From NCBI RefSeq assembly GCF_017877135.1, contig NZ_JAGIPH010000001.1, forward strand, positions 124,001 through 188,000: a stretch of DNA of 64,000 nt, given 5' to 3'. Both the position numbers and the translations under genes were made by a program. How positions within the stretch are numbered: the stretch's first letter is position 1; each line of letters opens with the position of its first letter. Shown in pieces: positions 28,800 through 38,652 of this stretch. Source of the stretch: Neorhizobium galegae. Lineage in GTDB: Bacteria > Pseudomonadota > Alphaproteobacteria > Rhizobiales > Rhizobiaceae. The notes below the pieces were generated by a model. The model saw only the letters and a list, made by a program, of their open reading frames with translations, had not been told where the DNA came from and did no database searches.

Positions 28800-28858
28800 T
28801 TATTCCTGAGTGAGGAAGAAACTTCCCCGGCGACCGGCGTAACCAGTCGATGAGCGGC

Positions 28859-28887
28859 TCTCTAAGGGGTTCGCCAAAGGGTGTCAA
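28859..28887 (-). promoter_or_regulatory. Promoter of the tandem tRNA-Asp genes
   Basis: Minus-strand TTGACA (-35, perfect), a 17-nt spacer and TAGAGA (-10, weak), about 60 bp before the first tRNA-Asp. A GC-rich stretch separates it from the mature tRNA start. Confidence 0.5.
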
Positions 28888-29067
28888 GCAGGTTTCAAGA
28901 CAAAACGGTGACGCAATGCGCTTTCTCTAGCCCGGCGCCTGACCCGCCCCGCCTGCCCTGTGGACGGATGATTATCCGCTTCTGCTTAAATCCCCGGCGT
29001 TGCAGGACTTTTGACGTTTTGCGAGCGGCACACGGCGAAAAAAATCAAAAAATCTTCACAAACACAC

Positions 29068-29096
29068 TTGCGTCTTTTCCGCGATCCGCATAGATC
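29068..29096 (+). promoter_or_regulatory. Promoter of tRNA-Val
   Basis: Plus-strand TTGCGT, a 17-nt spacer and TAGATC, about 40 bp before the tRNA, in an AT-rich segment. The match to consensus is moderate. Confidence 0.4.
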
Positions 29097-29135
29097 ACGG
29101 CCACCGACGCAGCGGACACGCACCGCAAGACGTCA

Positions 29136-29211
29136 GGGCGATTAGCTCAGTTGGTAGAGCGCCTCGTTTACACCGAGGATGTCGGCGGTTCGAGTCCGTC
29201 ATCGCCCACCA
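29136..29211 (+). tRNA. tRNA-Val (TAC)
   Basis: A 76-nt gene with encoded CCA. The acceptor GGGCGAT pairs with ATCGCCC, the anticodon arm CCTCG-TTTACAC-CGAGG gives anticodon TAC, and the T arm contains GGTTCGAGTCC. It is transcribed opposite to the tRNA-Asp pair. Confidence 0.97.
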
Positions 29212-29347
29212 TTTTTCCTTTCGAGTTGTTTGTGGACTTTGTGGCTTGGGCGCTGCGCACGTGGGCGCTTATGTGTGCCGTTTCTGCCGTGTGCACCCGG
29301 AAAACACGCTCCTGCGACAGGAGAAGCCTTGAACGCCCGCGTAGAAC

Positions 29348-29776
29348 CTATTCTGCGGCCTCCAGTCCGATCACCAATCGTTTTCCCATGGCGGAAAGCG
29401 CCTGTGTGAGCGACTGCAGTTTCGTTCCGTGATTCGGATCAAGGATGCGCCGGACTTCCTTTTCATCCTTGCCAAGCTGACGCGCCAACTGCGTGCGCGT
29501 CATCCCACTTTCCCGAAACGTCTCGATCACGGCGATCTTTGCCGCGACATCGGGATCCGGCGTGATGAAGGTGCCCGTCGCGCTTGCCGGCGGCAAGGGC
29601 CTTCCCAGTTCGATATAGGTGAGGAGCGCCACACCCAGCGCGTCTGCCGCCATTTCGCGTGCATCGCGCAGGGTCTCGCCTTGGGTAATCGCTTCCGGCA
29701 CATCCTCGAAGGTCACCAGAAAACCGCCTTCGGGCGCGAGTGGTTCGAAACATGCCGCATAGGCATAGATCTTCAT
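29348..29776 (-). CDS. hicB: HicB family antitoxin
   Basis: A 142-residue antitoxin that neutralises HicA and represses its own promoter. The N-terminal half is the partial RNase-H-like HicB fold (FLVTFEDVPEAITQGET, then the helix DAREMAADALGVALLTYI). The C-terminal half has an Xre-type helix-turn-helix (TRTQLARQLGKDEKEVRRIL), so it is the DNA-binding class of HicB. It lies 64 nt downstream of the toxin gene, the usual hicA-hicB order. Confidence 0.92.
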   Translation of the reverse strand: MKIYAYAACFEPLAPEGGFLVTFEDVPEAITQGETLRDAREMAADALGVALLTYIELGRPLPPASATGTFITPDPDVAAKIAVIETFRESGMTRTQLARQLGKDEKEVRRILDPNHGTKLQSLTQALSAMGKRLVIGLEAAE

Positions 29777-29840
29777 GGCAGTCTCCTGTCTCCTGTCTCC
29801 AGCCTTGCCGATCCGCTTCCGGAGCGGCTGAAGGTCATGG

Positions 29841-30038
29841 TTATTTCAGCCCGAGCCCCTTGCGGATCTTTGCTGCCGTCTTCGGGTCGATGTCACGGCT
29901 GGGTAGCGTTGTGAACCGGTCACCGACAAAGACCGTGGCATGGCCACCCTTGCCCTTGGACTTATTGACCCGGAAGGACAGGTGCAGGGCCTTCGCCTCC
30001 TCCCGCAGTTCGGCAATAAAGCGATCGCGTTTGTCCAT
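29841..30038 (-). CDS. hicA: HicA family mRNA interferase toxin
   Basis: A 65-residue double-stranded RNA-binding-like toxin that cleaves mRNA during translation. The family active-site histidine is His33 in GKGGHATVFV. The basic stretch NKSKGKGG before it and the C-terminal PKTAAKIRKGLG fit the family. ATG 30038 is chosen because longer in-frame starts would include the promoter region. It is the first gene of the hicAB operon. Confidence 0.9.
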   Translation of the reverse strand: MDKRDRFIAELREEAKALHLSFRVNKSKGKGGHATVFVGDRFTTLPSRDIDPKTAAKIRKGLGLK

Positions 30039-30060
30039 GCCTTCCCCCAAAGCATGGCAC

Positions 30061-30090
30061 ATGATATCGGACATTTTTGACCGAGTCAAA
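30061..30090 (-). promoter_or_regulatory. hicAB promoter with overlapping palindromic operator
   Basis: Minus-strand TTGACT (-35), a 17-nt spacer and TATCAT (-10), five of six matches in each box. The inverted repeat TTTGAC-N3-GTCAAA (30076-30090) overlaps the -35 box and is the likely HicB operator, giving autoregulation. Confidence 0.7.
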
Positions 30091-30320
30091 GCTGTCGGTT
30101 TGGTTTGCGCCCGCAGAAGCCTTCCCCACGCCCCACTGGACACTCCACCCCGCCTCTGGCACAAGCGCGCCAGAACGCGACTGCCGTTATCTTTAGAACG
30201 GGGTCGGGCGGCAGATTGACGTCACGCTGCTGCCACGAGGATACGTGGCCGTTCTCTCATCCCGATTTTCCTGATTCGATTCGATATGACTCGCGCGGCC
30301 GCTACCGGCAGCCGACTCGT

Positions 30321-31352
30321 TTACAGCTGAAGCGCTGCCCGGTGTTCCACATACCACTCGACAAAGGCCCGCACGCCCTCCTCCAGGCCGATCTCGGGCT
30401 TCTGACCGGTCAGTGCCACCAGAAGGTCCGGACTTGCGTAGGTGCGCGGCACGTCGCCCTGCTGCATGGGCAGCATTTTCTTCACGGCTGGTTTTCCCAT
30501 CACCTTTTCGATCGTATCGACAAAATCCATGAGGCCGATTGGCTGGCCGCCGCCGATATTGACGACGCGGAACGGCGCCTGGTGCGACAGCGTGTCCTCG
30601 ATGCCTGACATCGTGACGCGATTTTCTTCTGACGGCACCACATGCGACAGCCCGATGATGCCGGAGACGAGATCGTCGATATAGGTGAAATCGCGACTCA
30701 TCAGGCCTTCGCCGTAAATCTCGATTTCGCTGTCTTCCAGCATCGCCTTGACGAACTTGAACAGCGCCATGTCCGGCCGGCCCCAGGGACCGTAGACGGT
30801 GAAGAATCGGAAGGCGGTCGTCGGCACCCGGTAGAGATGCGAATAGCTGTGCGCCATCAGCTCCATCGCCTTCTTGCTCGCCGCATAGAAGGTCAGCGGC
30901 TCGTCCGCCTTGTCGCCCTCGCTGAACGGGATCTTTTCGTTGGCGCCGTAGACCGAGGAGGTGGAGGCGAGCATCAGGTGGCGCACGCCGGCGTTCTTGG
31001 CCAGTTCCAGCACGTTCCACGAGCCGACGAGGTTCGAATCAAGATAGGCCTTCGGATTTTCCAAGCTGTAGCGCACGCCCGCCTGGGCGGCGAGATGGAT
31101 GATCACCTCCGGCGCCCCGACATCCGCAGAGGCCTCCAGCGTGCTCTCCAGCAGGCGCTGGTCCTCCAGCATCCCGATCACCGGCCGAAAGGCGGGAAAC
31201 TGCGACAGCGCCGCGTGGCGGGCTTCCTTCAGGCGCAGGTTATAATAGGGCGTCATGCCGTCAAAACCGGTGACGCTGTGCCCCTCCTCCAGAAGACGGC
31301 GGGCAAGATGAAAGCCGATGAAGCCCGCGGTTCCAGTGATGAGGTAATGCAT
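30321..31352 (-). CDS. lpsL: UDP-glucuronate 4-epimerase (LpsL-like)
   Basis: A 343-residue extended short-chain dehydrogenase/reductase. The NAD-binding motif is [11 protein letters not shown] at the N-terminus, the conserved ASTSSVYG is followed by the catalytic YAASKK, and [11 protein letters not shown] is typical of UDP-GlcA/UDP-Glc epimerases. It converts UDP-glucuronate to UDP-galacturonate for LPS and capsule sugars. The length and family match S. meliloti LpsL. It stands between hicAB and an EamA transporter gene on the same strand. Confidence 0.85.
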   Translation of the reverse strand: MHYLITGTAGFIGFHLARRLLEEGHSVTGFDGMTPYYNLRLKEARHAALSQFPAFRPVIGMLEDQRLLESTLEASADVGAPEVIIHLAAQAGVRYSLENPKAYLDSNLVGSWNVLELAKNAGVRHLMLASTSSVYGANEKIPFSEGDKADEPLTFYAASKKAMELMAHSYSHLYRVPTTAFRFFTVYGPWGRPDMALFKFVKAMLEDSEIEIYGEGLMSRDFTYIDDLVSGIIGLSHVVPSEENRVTMSGIEDTLSHQAPFRVVNIGGGQPIGLMDFVDTIEKVMGKPAVKKMLPMQQGDVPRTYASPDLLVALTGQKPEIGLEEGVRAFVEWYVEHRAALQL

Positions 31353-31475
31353 GGGTCACTCCAGTCTTTGCGCGCGAATAGAAAGCATTGGCCACCGATG
31401 CGCAACCAGCCGGCCTGCGATTAGAACGACAGTCCCCGCTTACGGGCGCCTCCGGAGAGGCTCCAGAGGTCGTTC

Positions 31476-32378
31476 CTAGGCCATGCCCGGCTCGCCGCGC
31501 GCCTCCTTCAGCATCAGCGTCAGCGAGGCCGACAGAATGAGAATCGCGCCGATCCACAGCGAGCCGCTCGGCGCATAGCCGAAAACGACAAAACCTGCGA
31601 GCACGTTGAGCGGCAGCTTCAGATCGTCAAAAGGCTGCACATAGGCCGCATCCGCCGCATTATAGGCAAGGGTAAGCAGATACTGGCCAAAAGCCGTCAG
31701 CAAGCCCGCCAGAAGCAGCAGCCAGAAGACCGGGCCGGTGGGCACGACAAAACCTTCCGCCAGCGCCAGGCCCGCATTGATCGGCGTCAGCAGCACCAGC
31801 AGCCAGACGGTGACGGTTTCGGCACTTTCATGGCGCGTCAGGTTCTTCATGATGAGCGACGAGCCGCCCCACAAAAGCGCCGACAGGATGGGCAGGAAAG
31901 CGGCCGGCGAAAACTGATCCGACCACGGCTGCAGGATGATCATGGCGCCACAGAAGCCGGCAAGGGTGGCCAGCCAGCGATAGAGCCCCACCTGTTCGCC
32001 AAGAAACAACCGCGCGCCGACGATGACGAAGAAGGGCGAGGTCATCACGAGCGCGATCGCCTGCCAGATCGGCACCGTCGCAAGCCCCATGATCCAGGCC
32101 TGCACGCCAAGCGCTGCCAGCACCACCCGCACCACATGGCGGCCGGGATAGCGCGTGCGCATGGCCGACAGGCCGAGACGCCGCAGCAGCGGCAGCGACA
32201 GCACAAGCGCAAAGCCGTATTGCCAGAAGGCGATGGAGGCGGGTGCCACGGCAAGCTGCATGGAGAGCCATTGCGTGACGACATTCAGCGCGGCAAAGGC
32301 CACGCCAGCGGCCACCATGAAGGCTGCGCCGGCAAAGGCCCGCGAGCGAAGGAGCGATGCGAATTTCAGCGGGTTCAT
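31476..32378 (-). CDS. EamA (DMT superfamily) transporter
   Basis: A 300-residue inner-membrane protein with ten predicted spans in two five-span EamA repeats (about residues 18-142 and 155-290). Conserved EamA features are visible: FWQYGFALVLSLPLL, IALVMTSPFFVIVGARLFLGE, and the second-repeat counterpart ending LNVLAGFVVFGYAPSGSLWIGAILI. The substrate cannot be read from the sequence; members export metabolites or amino acids. It stands alone, 123 nt upstream of lpsL. Confidence 0.9.
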   Translation of the reverse strand: MNPLKFASLLRSRAFAGAAFMVAAGVAFAALNVVTQWLSMQLAVAPASIAFWQYGFALVLSLPLLRRLGLSAMRTRYPGRHVVRVVLAALGVQAWIMGLATVPIWQAIALVMTSPFFVIVGARLFLGEQVGLYRWLATLAGFCGAMIILQPWSDQFSPAAFLPILSALLWGGSSLIMKNLTRHESAETVTVWLLVLLTPINAGLALAEGFVVPTGPVFWLLLLAGLLTAFGQYLLTLAYNAADAAYVQPFDDLKLPLNVLAGFVVFGYAPSGSLWIGAILILSASLTLMLKEARGEPGMA

Positions 32379-32836
32379 GCCATTCCTCTTCCAGTCTGTC
32401 GAAAAACGTCAACAGAAACGGCGAGGAGGATAGGGTCTGCGACTGCCGCCTCCACCGTCGTGGACGTTGGCGTGCGCAAAAAGACCCGAAAGTCCGTTGT
32501 TGCCGGCAAAGCCGGAATGACAGACCGAACAGGCAATGCCGGGATACCGGCAGGCCTTTCCTTCCCCGCTCTCTTTCATCCGGACTCTGACCGTCGGCTC
32601 CGGCATTCGACCGGATCTGCTGACCCCGCACGGCATCCTGAGACACCGTTCGAGCGCTCGCGGGCTTGAAGCCTCACGCTTCCTACCGCCGGTGGGGAGT
32701 TTCACCCCGCCCCGAGAACGTGCCGGACAACCGGCTCCTGCATGATTAAGGATCGTGGCGGTGAAACACAAGGCGGGCGCGCCCGCGCGCGGCGCCACCC
32801 GCGCAAAATTCGACCGGGCGGCATCCGGCCAAGGGT
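32379..32836. other. Gene-free stretch between the EamA and hupB genes
   Basis: About 460 bp with only implausible frames. It should contain the EamA gene promoter, but no good -35/-10 pair was found on the minus strand. GC-rich short inverted repeats such as GCCGGCAAAGCCGG occur near 32500. Confidence 0.35.
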
Positions 32837-32884
32837 ATAAAAAACTTCGGCCCAGCGAACGGTCGAACCGATCCTGGGCCGAGC
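32837..32884 (-). terminator. Rho-independent terminator of hupB
   Basis: On the minus strand CGGCCCAG pairs with CTGGGCCG around an inner CGGT-TCG-ACCG hairpin, and the stem is followed by AAGTTTTTTATA. It lies about 110 bp after the hupB stop. Confidence 0.85.
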
Positions 32885-32992
32885 TTTTGTCATGGTCTGG
32901 CAGGGTCACAGACGGGCGACATCGAAGTCGAGCCCATTCCCTGCCGAAGAGGCGGCCGGGGCTTTACGCCGCCGGCGGCCGCAGTCGACAGC

Positions 32993-33268
32993 TTAGCTGT
33001 TGACGGCGTCCTTCAGGCCCTTGCCGGCCGAGAACTTGGGAACGTTGCGGGCCGGGATATCGACCTCGGCGCCGGTCGAGGGGTTGCGGCCCTTCGAAGC
33101 TTCACGGCGGGAGACGGAGAAGCTGCCGAAGCCGGCGAGGCGGATGTCGCCACCGTTCTTCAGTTCGCCCTGGACCGTCTCGAACACGGCGTCAACAGCA
33201 GAAGCCGCGTCAGCCTTGGAAAGACCAGCCTTTTCAGCAACAGCGGTCACCAACTCGTTCTTGTTCAT
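32993..33268 (-). CDS. hupB: HU family DNA-binding protein
   Basis: A 91-residue nucleoid protein that binds and bends DNA without sequence specificity. MNKNELVTAVAEKAGLSKAD and GFGSFSVSRREASKGRNPST are diagnostic; the second covers the DNA-binding beta arm, which continues to the conserved proline in DIPARNVPKFSAG. ATG 33268 gives the exact usual length. It is downstream of lon on the same strand, separated by a terminator, so it has its own promoter in the roughly 120 bp upstream. Confidence 0.97.
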   Translation of the reverse strand: MNKNELVTAVAEKAGLSKADAASAVDAVFETVQGELKNGGDIRLAGFGSFSVSRREASKGRNPSTGAEVDIPARNVPKFSAGKGLKDAVNS

Positions 33269-33393
33269 GTTTCCACCCCTTTCAATGGTTTCACACAATG
33301 GATCTGACGGGGCGACAACGGAACGCCGACCCCTTCGCAAACCCAAAAGCTCCGCGATTGCCTGAAAAACAAGGGCCTTTAGCGAATTTGCAC

Positions 33394-33424
33394 AAAAAAG
33401 GCCGGCGTTTTGCCGGCCTTTTTG
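33394..33424. terminator. Rho-independent terminator after lon
   Basis: AAAAAGGCCGGC-GTTTT-GCCGGCCTTTTT: a perfect 12-bp stem with A- and T-runs on both sides, so it can act in both directions. It lies between the lon stop and the hupB start and insulates the two minus-strand genes. Confidence 0.92.
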
Positions 33425-33459
33425 TCGTTTGGCTGTGATTTCCACAGGCGTCGCCCCGT

Positions 33460-35880
33460 TCAGTGGGCGACGGTTGCCCCGGTGTCGTCCACCCCGTCCA
33501 CCGTTGCGATGACCGGCGTTTCCACCGTGCCGTCCCATTCTATGGCCTGCGGCTCGCGAACCAGCGCGTGGCGGATGACTTCGCCCATGCGCGAGACCGG
33601 GATGATCTCCATGTTGTTCTTCACGTTATCCGGAATCTCCGCCAGGTCCTTGGCGTTCTCTTCCGGGATCAGAACCGTCTTGATGTTGCCGCGAAGGGCA
33701 GCCAGCAGCTTTTCCTTCAGACCACCGATGGGCAGCACCCGGCCGCGCAGCGTGATCTCGCCCGTCATCGCGACATCCTTGCGGACCGGAATGCCGGTCA
33801 TGATCGAGACGATCGCGGTTGCCATGGCAACGCCGGCCGACGGACCATCCTTCGGGGTTGCCCCTTCCGGCACGTGCACGTGGATATCCGACTTGTCGAA
33901 GCGCGGCGGCTCGATGCCGAAATCGACGGCGCGCGAGCGGACGTAAGAAGCCGCTGCCGAAATCGATTCCTTCATCACGTCCTTCAGGTTGCCGGTCACC
34001 GTCATGCGGCCCTTGCCGGGCATCAGAACGCCTTCGATGGTCAAGAGCTCGCCACCGACTTCCGTCCAGGCCAGACCCGTGACAACACCGACCTGATCCT
34101 CGCCCTCGGCCTCGCCATGGCGGAACCGGGGAACGCCGAGATAGTCGTGGATGTTTTCGGCCGTCACCTCGATCGACGTCGACTTGCCCTTGATGATCTC
34201 GGTGACCGCCTTGCGGGCGAGCTTCATCAGTTCACGCTCGAAGCTGCGCACGCCGGCTTCGCGGGTGTACTGCTGGATGATCACCATCAGCGCCTCGTCC
34301 GTGACCGAAAATTCTTCCGGCTTCAGGGCGTGTTCCTTGATTGCCTTCGGCAGCAGGTGACGCTTGGCGATTTCGCGCTTTTCGTCTTCCGTGTAGCCGG
34401 CAATCCGGATGATTTCCATGCGGTCCATGAGCGGCGCCGGAATGTTGAGCGTGTTGGCCGTGGTGATGAACATCACGTCCGACAGGTCGTATTCCACTTC
34501 CAGGTAATGGTCCATGAAGGTGGAGTTCTGCGCCGGATCGAGCACTTCGAGCAGGGCCGAGGACGGATCGCCGCGGAAATCCTGGCCCATCTTGTCGATT
34601 TCATCGAGCAGGAAGAGCGGGTTGGACTTCTTGGCCTTCTTCATCGACTGGATGACCTTGCCGGGCATCGAGCCGATATAGGTGCGGCGGTGACCGCGGA
34701 TTTCCGCTTCATCCCGCACGCCGCCCAATGCCACGCGGACATATTCGCGGCCGGTCGCCTTGGCGATCGACTGGGCAAGCGAGGTCTTGCCGACGCCCGG
34801 AGGGCCGACGAGGCACAGGATCGGACCCTTGATCTTGGTCGCACGGGCCTGAACGGCGAGATACTCGACGATGCGCTCCTTGACCTTGTCGAGCCCGAAA
34901 TGATCGACTTCGAGGATCCTTTCGGCGCTGTTCAGGTCCGTTTTGATCTTCGACTTCTTCGACCACGGGATCGACAGCAGCCAGTCCAGGTAGTTGCGCA
35001 CGACGGTGGCTTCTGCCGACATCGGGCTCATCTGCTTGAGCTTCTTCAGCTCCGCATCGGCCTTTTCCTTGGCTTCCTTGGACAGCTTCGTCTTGGCGAT
35101 GCGGTCTTCCAGTTCGGCCATCTCGTCGCGGCCATCCTCGCCGTCGCCAAGCTCCTTCTGGATCGCCTTCATCTGCTCGTTGAGGTAATATTCGCGCTGG
35201 GTCTTTTCCATCTGGCGCTTGACGCGCGAGCGGATGCGCTTTTCCACCTGCAGGACGGAAATCTCGCCTTCCATGAAACCGAGCGCCTTTTCAAGACGCT
35301 GCTTGACGCTCACCGTTTCCAGCATTTCCTGCTTTTCGGTGATCTTGATGGAGAGGTGCGAGGCCACCGTATCGGCAAGCTTCGAATAGTCCTCGATCTG
35401 GCTGGCGGCGCCGACGACTTCCGGCGAGATCTTCTTGTTGAGCTTCACGTAGTTCTCGAATTCCGAGACGACGGAGCGCGACAGAGCTTCCACCTCGACG
35501 GCTTCATCCTCGGGTTCGGCCAGAACCTTGGCATGGGCTTCGTAAAACTCCTCGCGCTCGGTATAGGTGCTGATTTTCGCACGCGCGCGGCCCTCGACCA
35601 GAACCTTGACGGTGCCGTCGGGCAGTTTCAGAAGCTGGAGCACATTGGCAACCGTGCCTACCGTGTGGATGGCGGACGGTGCCGGATCGTCGTCGCCGGC
35701 GTTGATCTGGGTGACAAGCATGATCTGCTTGTCGGAACCCATGACTTCCTCCAGAGCGCGAATGGATTTTTCACGCCCGACGAACAGGGGTACGATCATG
35801 TGGGGGAAGACCACAATGTCGCGCAAAGGCAGGACCGGATAGGTATCACCGCCAGGTGCCGCAGACGCTGTATTCGTCAT
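33460..35880 (-). CDS. lon: ATP-dependent protease La
   Basis: An 806-residue AAA+ protease that degrades misfolded and regulatory proteins. The N-terminal substrate-binding domain begins [18 protein letters not shown]. The Walker A is GPPGVGKTS, the Walker B region is [11 protein letters not shown], and the catalytic dyad is Ser681 (DGPSAG) and Lys724 (GGLKEK). ATG 35880 has AAAGGAA upstream and gives the usual [12 protein letters not shown] start. The 5' leader holds a CCTCCA-CGTT-TGGAGG hairpin. It follows clpX on the same strand after about 370 bp, so it probably has its own promoter. Confidence 0.98.
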   Translation of the reverse strand: MTNTASAAPGGDTYPVLPLRDIVVFPHMIVPLFVGREKSIRALEEVMGSDKQIMLVTQINAGDDDPAPSAIHTVGTVANVLQLLKLPDGTVKVLVEGRARAKISTYTEREEFYEAHAKVLAEPEDEAVEVEALSRSVVSEFENYVKLNKKISPEVVGAASQIEDYSKLADTVASHLSIKITEKQEMLETVSVKQRLEKALGFMEGEISVLQVEKRIRSRVKRQMEKTQREYYLNEQMKAIQKELGDGEDGRDEMAELEDRIAKTKLSKEAKEKADAELKKLKQMSPMSAEATVVRNYLDWLLSIPWSKKSKIKTDLNSAERILEVDHFGLDKVKERIVEYLAVQARATKIKGPILCLVGPPGVGKTSLAQSIAKATGREYVRVALGGVRDEAEIRGHRRTYIGSMPGKVIQSMKKAKKSNPLFLLDEIDKMGQDFRGDPSSALLEVLDPAQNSTFMDHYLEVEYDLSDVMFITTANTLNIPAPLMDRMEIIRIAGYTEDEKREIAKRHLLPKAIKEHALKPEEFSVTDEALMVIIQQYTREAGVRSFERELMKLARKAVTEIIKGKSTSIEVTAENIHDYLGVPRFRHGEAEGEDQVGVVTGLAWTEVGGELLTIEGVLMPGKGRMTVTGNLKDVMKESISAAASYVRSRAVDFGIEPPRFDKSDIHVHVPEGATPKDGPSAGVAMATAIVSIMTGIPVRKDVAMTGEITLRGRVLPIGGLKEKLLAALRGNIKTVLIPEENAKDLAEIPDNVKNNMEIIPVSRMGEVIRHALVREPQAIEWDGTVETPVIATVDGVDDTGATVAH

Positions 35881-36252
35881 GTCATTTCCTTTCACTCGTC
35901 CCGCTTTGCGGGCTCTGGTCCAGAACAGATCCGGACTCATCTTGTCCCTCCAAACGTGGAGGTTTCGAATGGAGTTTTCAAGCCTTGAACGTCTGCACAA
36001 TTGCGACGCACACCAGACAGCCATGATTAGAACAGGATGCTTACGCGTAACTGTAGGCTGCCGTGCCGCATCAGGCGGCCGTCGGTCCTCAAGGACCATG
36101 CCGGGATCGCAGCGCTACAGGAAGACAACAGGCACATAGCCTGGGGAGCCAAACCCGAGGAGGCTCGATTACCACCCGATCTTTCACCGCAACCGGCAGA
36201 GCAAGGCGGAGTGGAGAAGGAGGCAGGCGCCCCCTTCCCCGATCATCGTTCA
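35881..36252. other. Upstream region of lon
   Basis: About 370 bp between lon and clpX. A CTTGAAA element (minus strand, 35982-35976) resembles the -35 of RpoH-dependent heat-shock promoters, but I see no convincing -10 at the right distance. A perfect 6-bp hairpin lies at 35947-35962. No gene is seen. Confidence 0.35.
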
Positions 36253-37530
36253 TCAGGCCGAAACGTTCGCCTTCTCATCCTGGCGGTCGGCATAGATGTA
36301 GAGCGGACGCGCGGTGCCGCGCACCACGTCATCGGAGATCACCACTTCGCGCACGCCTTCGAGCGTCGGCAGTTCGAACATGGTGTCGAGCAGGATCTTT
36401 TCCATGATCGAGCGCAGGCCGCGCGCGCCGGTCTTGCGGGTGATCGCCTTGCGGGCAATCTCGCGCAACGCGTCCTCGTGGAAGTTCAGCTCCACGTCTT
36501 CCATCTCGAACAGGCGCTGGTACTGCTTGACGAGCGCGTTCTTCGGCTCCGACAGGATCTGGATCAGCGCATCCTCATCGAGATCCTCGAGCGTTGCCAG
36601 AACCGGCAGACGGCCGATGAATTCCGGGATGAGGCCGAACTTGACCAGATCTTCCGGCTCCAGCTCGCGCAGCACTTCGCCGACGCGACGATCATCCTCG
36701 GCCTTCACGGTGGCGCCGAAACCGATCGAGGTCTTTTCGCCACGCGCCGAGATGATCTTGTCAAGGCCTGCAAAGGCGCCGCCGCAGATGAACAGGATGT
36801 TGGTCGTATCCACCTGCAGGAATTCCTGCTGCGGGTGCTTGCGGCCGCCCTGCGGGGGAACGGAAGCAACCGTGCCTTCCATGATCTTCAGAAGCGCCTG
36901 CTGCACGCCTTCACCCGACACGTCGCGGGTAATCGACGGATTGTCGGACTTGCGGCTGATCTTGTCGACTTCGTCGATGTAGACGATGCCGCGCTGCGCC
37001 CGCTCGACATTGTAGTCGGCCGCCTGCAGAAGCTTCAGGATGATGTTTTCCACGTCCTCGCCGACATAGCCGGCTTCGGTGAGCGTGGTGGCATCGGCCA
37101 TGGTGAACGGCACGTCGATGATGCGCGCCAGCGTCTGGGCAAGATAGGTCTTGCCGCAGCCGGTCGGTCCGACGAGCATGATGTTCGACTTTGCCAGTTC
37201 AACATCGCCGTTCTTGGAGGCGTGCGCCAGGCGCTTGTAATGGTTGTGGACGGCAACCGACAGGATCTTCTTGGCCTGTCTCTGGCCGATCACATATTCA
37301 TCGAGAACCTTGATGATGTCCTGCGGCGTGGGAACGCCGTCACGGGACTTCACCATGGAGGTCTTGTTCTCTTCGCGAATGATGTCCATGCACAATTCGA
37401 CGCATTCATCGCAGATGAACACGGTCGGTCCGGCAATCAGCTTGCGGACTTCGTGCTGGCTCTTGCCGCAGAACGAACAATACAACGTATTCTTGGAGTC
37501 GCCGCCGTTGCTGCCGCTGACTTTGCTCAT
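36253..37530 (-). CDS. clpX: ATP-dependent Clp protease ATP-binding subunit ClpX
   Basis: A 425-residue AAA+ unfoldase that feeds substrates to ClpP. The N-terminal zinc-binding domain has Cys18, Cys21, Cys40 and Cys43 (CSFCGKS and CDEC). The Walker A is GPTGCGKT (121-128), the Walker B is IVYIDEVDK and the ClpP-binding IGF loop is IGFGATVK. In alphaproteobacteria ClpXP controls cell cycle and development regulators. ATG 37530 follows GGAAG closely. It is 280 bp downstream of clpP, both minus strand. Confidence 0.98.
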   Translation of the reverse strand: MSKVSGSNGGDSKNTLYCSFCGKSQHEVRKLIAGPTVFICDECVELCMDIIREENKTSMVKSRDGVPTPQDIIKVLDEYVIGQRQAKKILSVAVHNHYKRLAHASKNGDVELAKSNIMLVGPTGCGKTYLAQTLARIIDVPFTMADATTLTEAGYVGEDVENIILKLLQAADYNVERAQRGIVYIDEVDKISRKSDNPSITRDVSGEGVQQALLKIMEGTVASVPPQGGRKHPQQEFLQVDTTNILFICGGAFAGLDKIISARGEKTSIGFGATVKAEDDRRVGEVLRELEPEDLVKFGLIPEFIGRLPVLATLEDLDEDALIQILSEPKNALVKQYQRLFEMEDVELNFHEDALREIARKAITRKTGARGLRSIMEKILLDTMFELPTLEGVREVVISDDVVRGTARPLYIYADRQDEKANVSA

Positions 37531-37812
37531 ATCACTTCCCTTCCAGCACACCGCTCACCCGTCATCGGGGCGCGGACACTTCTTTCGCCGGCTGGCAGGT
37601 TTCCACCGGAAATCCTGCCTGCTCCGCTCTTGAGGGTACTCTGCCGGTTGGGAACCATCGTCCCAGGCCCGGCGGCAACGAACCCCTTCCAGACCGATGC
37701 TATGTCATAAGAGTTCAACACAGCCTTAATATCAACTATTAGCGCTTTCCTCGCGAGATAAAACCCCTGTTTTCGGTCACAACGGGGTGAGACTGCGCGC
37801 GGCCCCGCCGCC

Positions 37813-38445
37813 TCAGGCGGCCGGAGCGCCTTCCAGTTCGAGCCGCGAGGTGAGGATCTTGTCGACCACGCCCCAGGCAAGCGCTTCGTCGCTGTCCATG
37901 AAGTGGTCACGATCGAGGGTCTTTTCAATCTCCTCGTAGGTGCGGCCGGTATGCTTCACGTACACGTCGTTCAGACGCTTCTTCATCTTCAATATGTCAC
38001 GGGCATGGCGTTCGATATCAGACGCCTGCCCCTGGAAACCGCCCGAGGGCTGGTGAACCATGATGCGCGAGTTCGGCATGGCAAAGCGCATGCCCTTTTC
38101 GCCGGCCGCCAGAAGCAGCGAGCCCATGGAGGCAGCCTGGCCGATGCACAGCGTCGACACGGCCGGACGGATGAACTGCATCGTGTCGTAGATCGACATG
38201 CCGGCCGTCACGACGCCGCCCGGCGAATTGATGTAGAGCGCGATTTCCTTCTTCGGGTTTTCCGATTCGAGAAAAAGCAGCTGCGCGCAGATCAGCGAAG
38301 CCATGTGATCTTCCACCGGCCCCGTCACGAAAATGATCCGCTCCTTCAGGAGGCGCGAATAGATGTCATAGGAGCGCTCGCCGCGATTGGTCTGCTCCAC
38401 GACCATCGGCACCAGAGCCATGGCGGTATCAACGGGATTTCTCAT
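37813..38445 (-). CDS. clpP: ATP-dependent Clp protease proteolytic subunit
   Basis: A 210-residue serine peptidase that forms the double heptameric chamber. The catalytic triad is Ser106 (QAASMGS), His131 (IMVHQP) and Asp180 (LDRDHF). ATG 38445 is chosen over an in-frame ATG 18 nt earlier because AGGA lies five nt upstream. It is the first gene of the clpP-clpX pair. Confidence 0.98.
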   Translation of the reverse strand: MRNPVDTAMALVPMVVEQTNRGERSYDIYSRLLKERIIFVTGPVEDHMASLICAQLLFLESENPKKEIALYINSPGGVVTAGMSIYDTMQFIRPAVSTLCIGQAASMGSLLLAAGEKGMRFAMPNSRIMVHQPSGGFQGQASDIERHARDILKMKKRLNDVYVKHTGRTYEEIEKTLDRDHFMDSDEALAWGVVDKILTSRLELEGAPAA

Positions 38446-38518
38446 GTTGTTCCTTTGTTTCATCGGGCGCCCGACGGCGTTGCCGCGCCAGGAATCGTCT
38501 ACACTTGGTCAACTCCCT

Positions 38519-38547
38519 ACATAGAGTGTGGAAGGCCCGTACTTCAA
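38519..38547 (-). promoter_or_regulatory. clpP promoter
   Basis: Minus-strand TTGAAG (-35; extended CTTGAAG), a 17-nt spacer and CTATGT (-10), about 75 bp before the clpP ATG. The CTTGAA form is shared by housekeeping and heat-shock (RpoH) promoters in rhizobia, so either sigma factor could be used. Confidence 0.5.
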
Positions 38548-38652
38548 GACGCGCGAGTGGATATCCTTAATCGCCGAGCGACGCAGCTAACAATTCGAAA
38601 ACGACGACCGCGGCCTTTTTTGATACAAGGGGTTCTTAAGTGACGGCCGATT

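Noticed and set aside
33463..35988. Very long plus-strand open frame opposite lon, and similar long frames opposite nuoL, nuoN and nuoG
   Set aside because: The minus-strand genes are certain. The antisense frames arise from high GC and codon bias, have no domain or ribosome site, and are rich in Arg/His/Asp/Gln in the way of mirror frames.
35940..35990. RpoH promoter of lon
   Set aside because: A CTTGAAA -35 is present but no convincing -10 element follows at a suitable distance; left as a note only.
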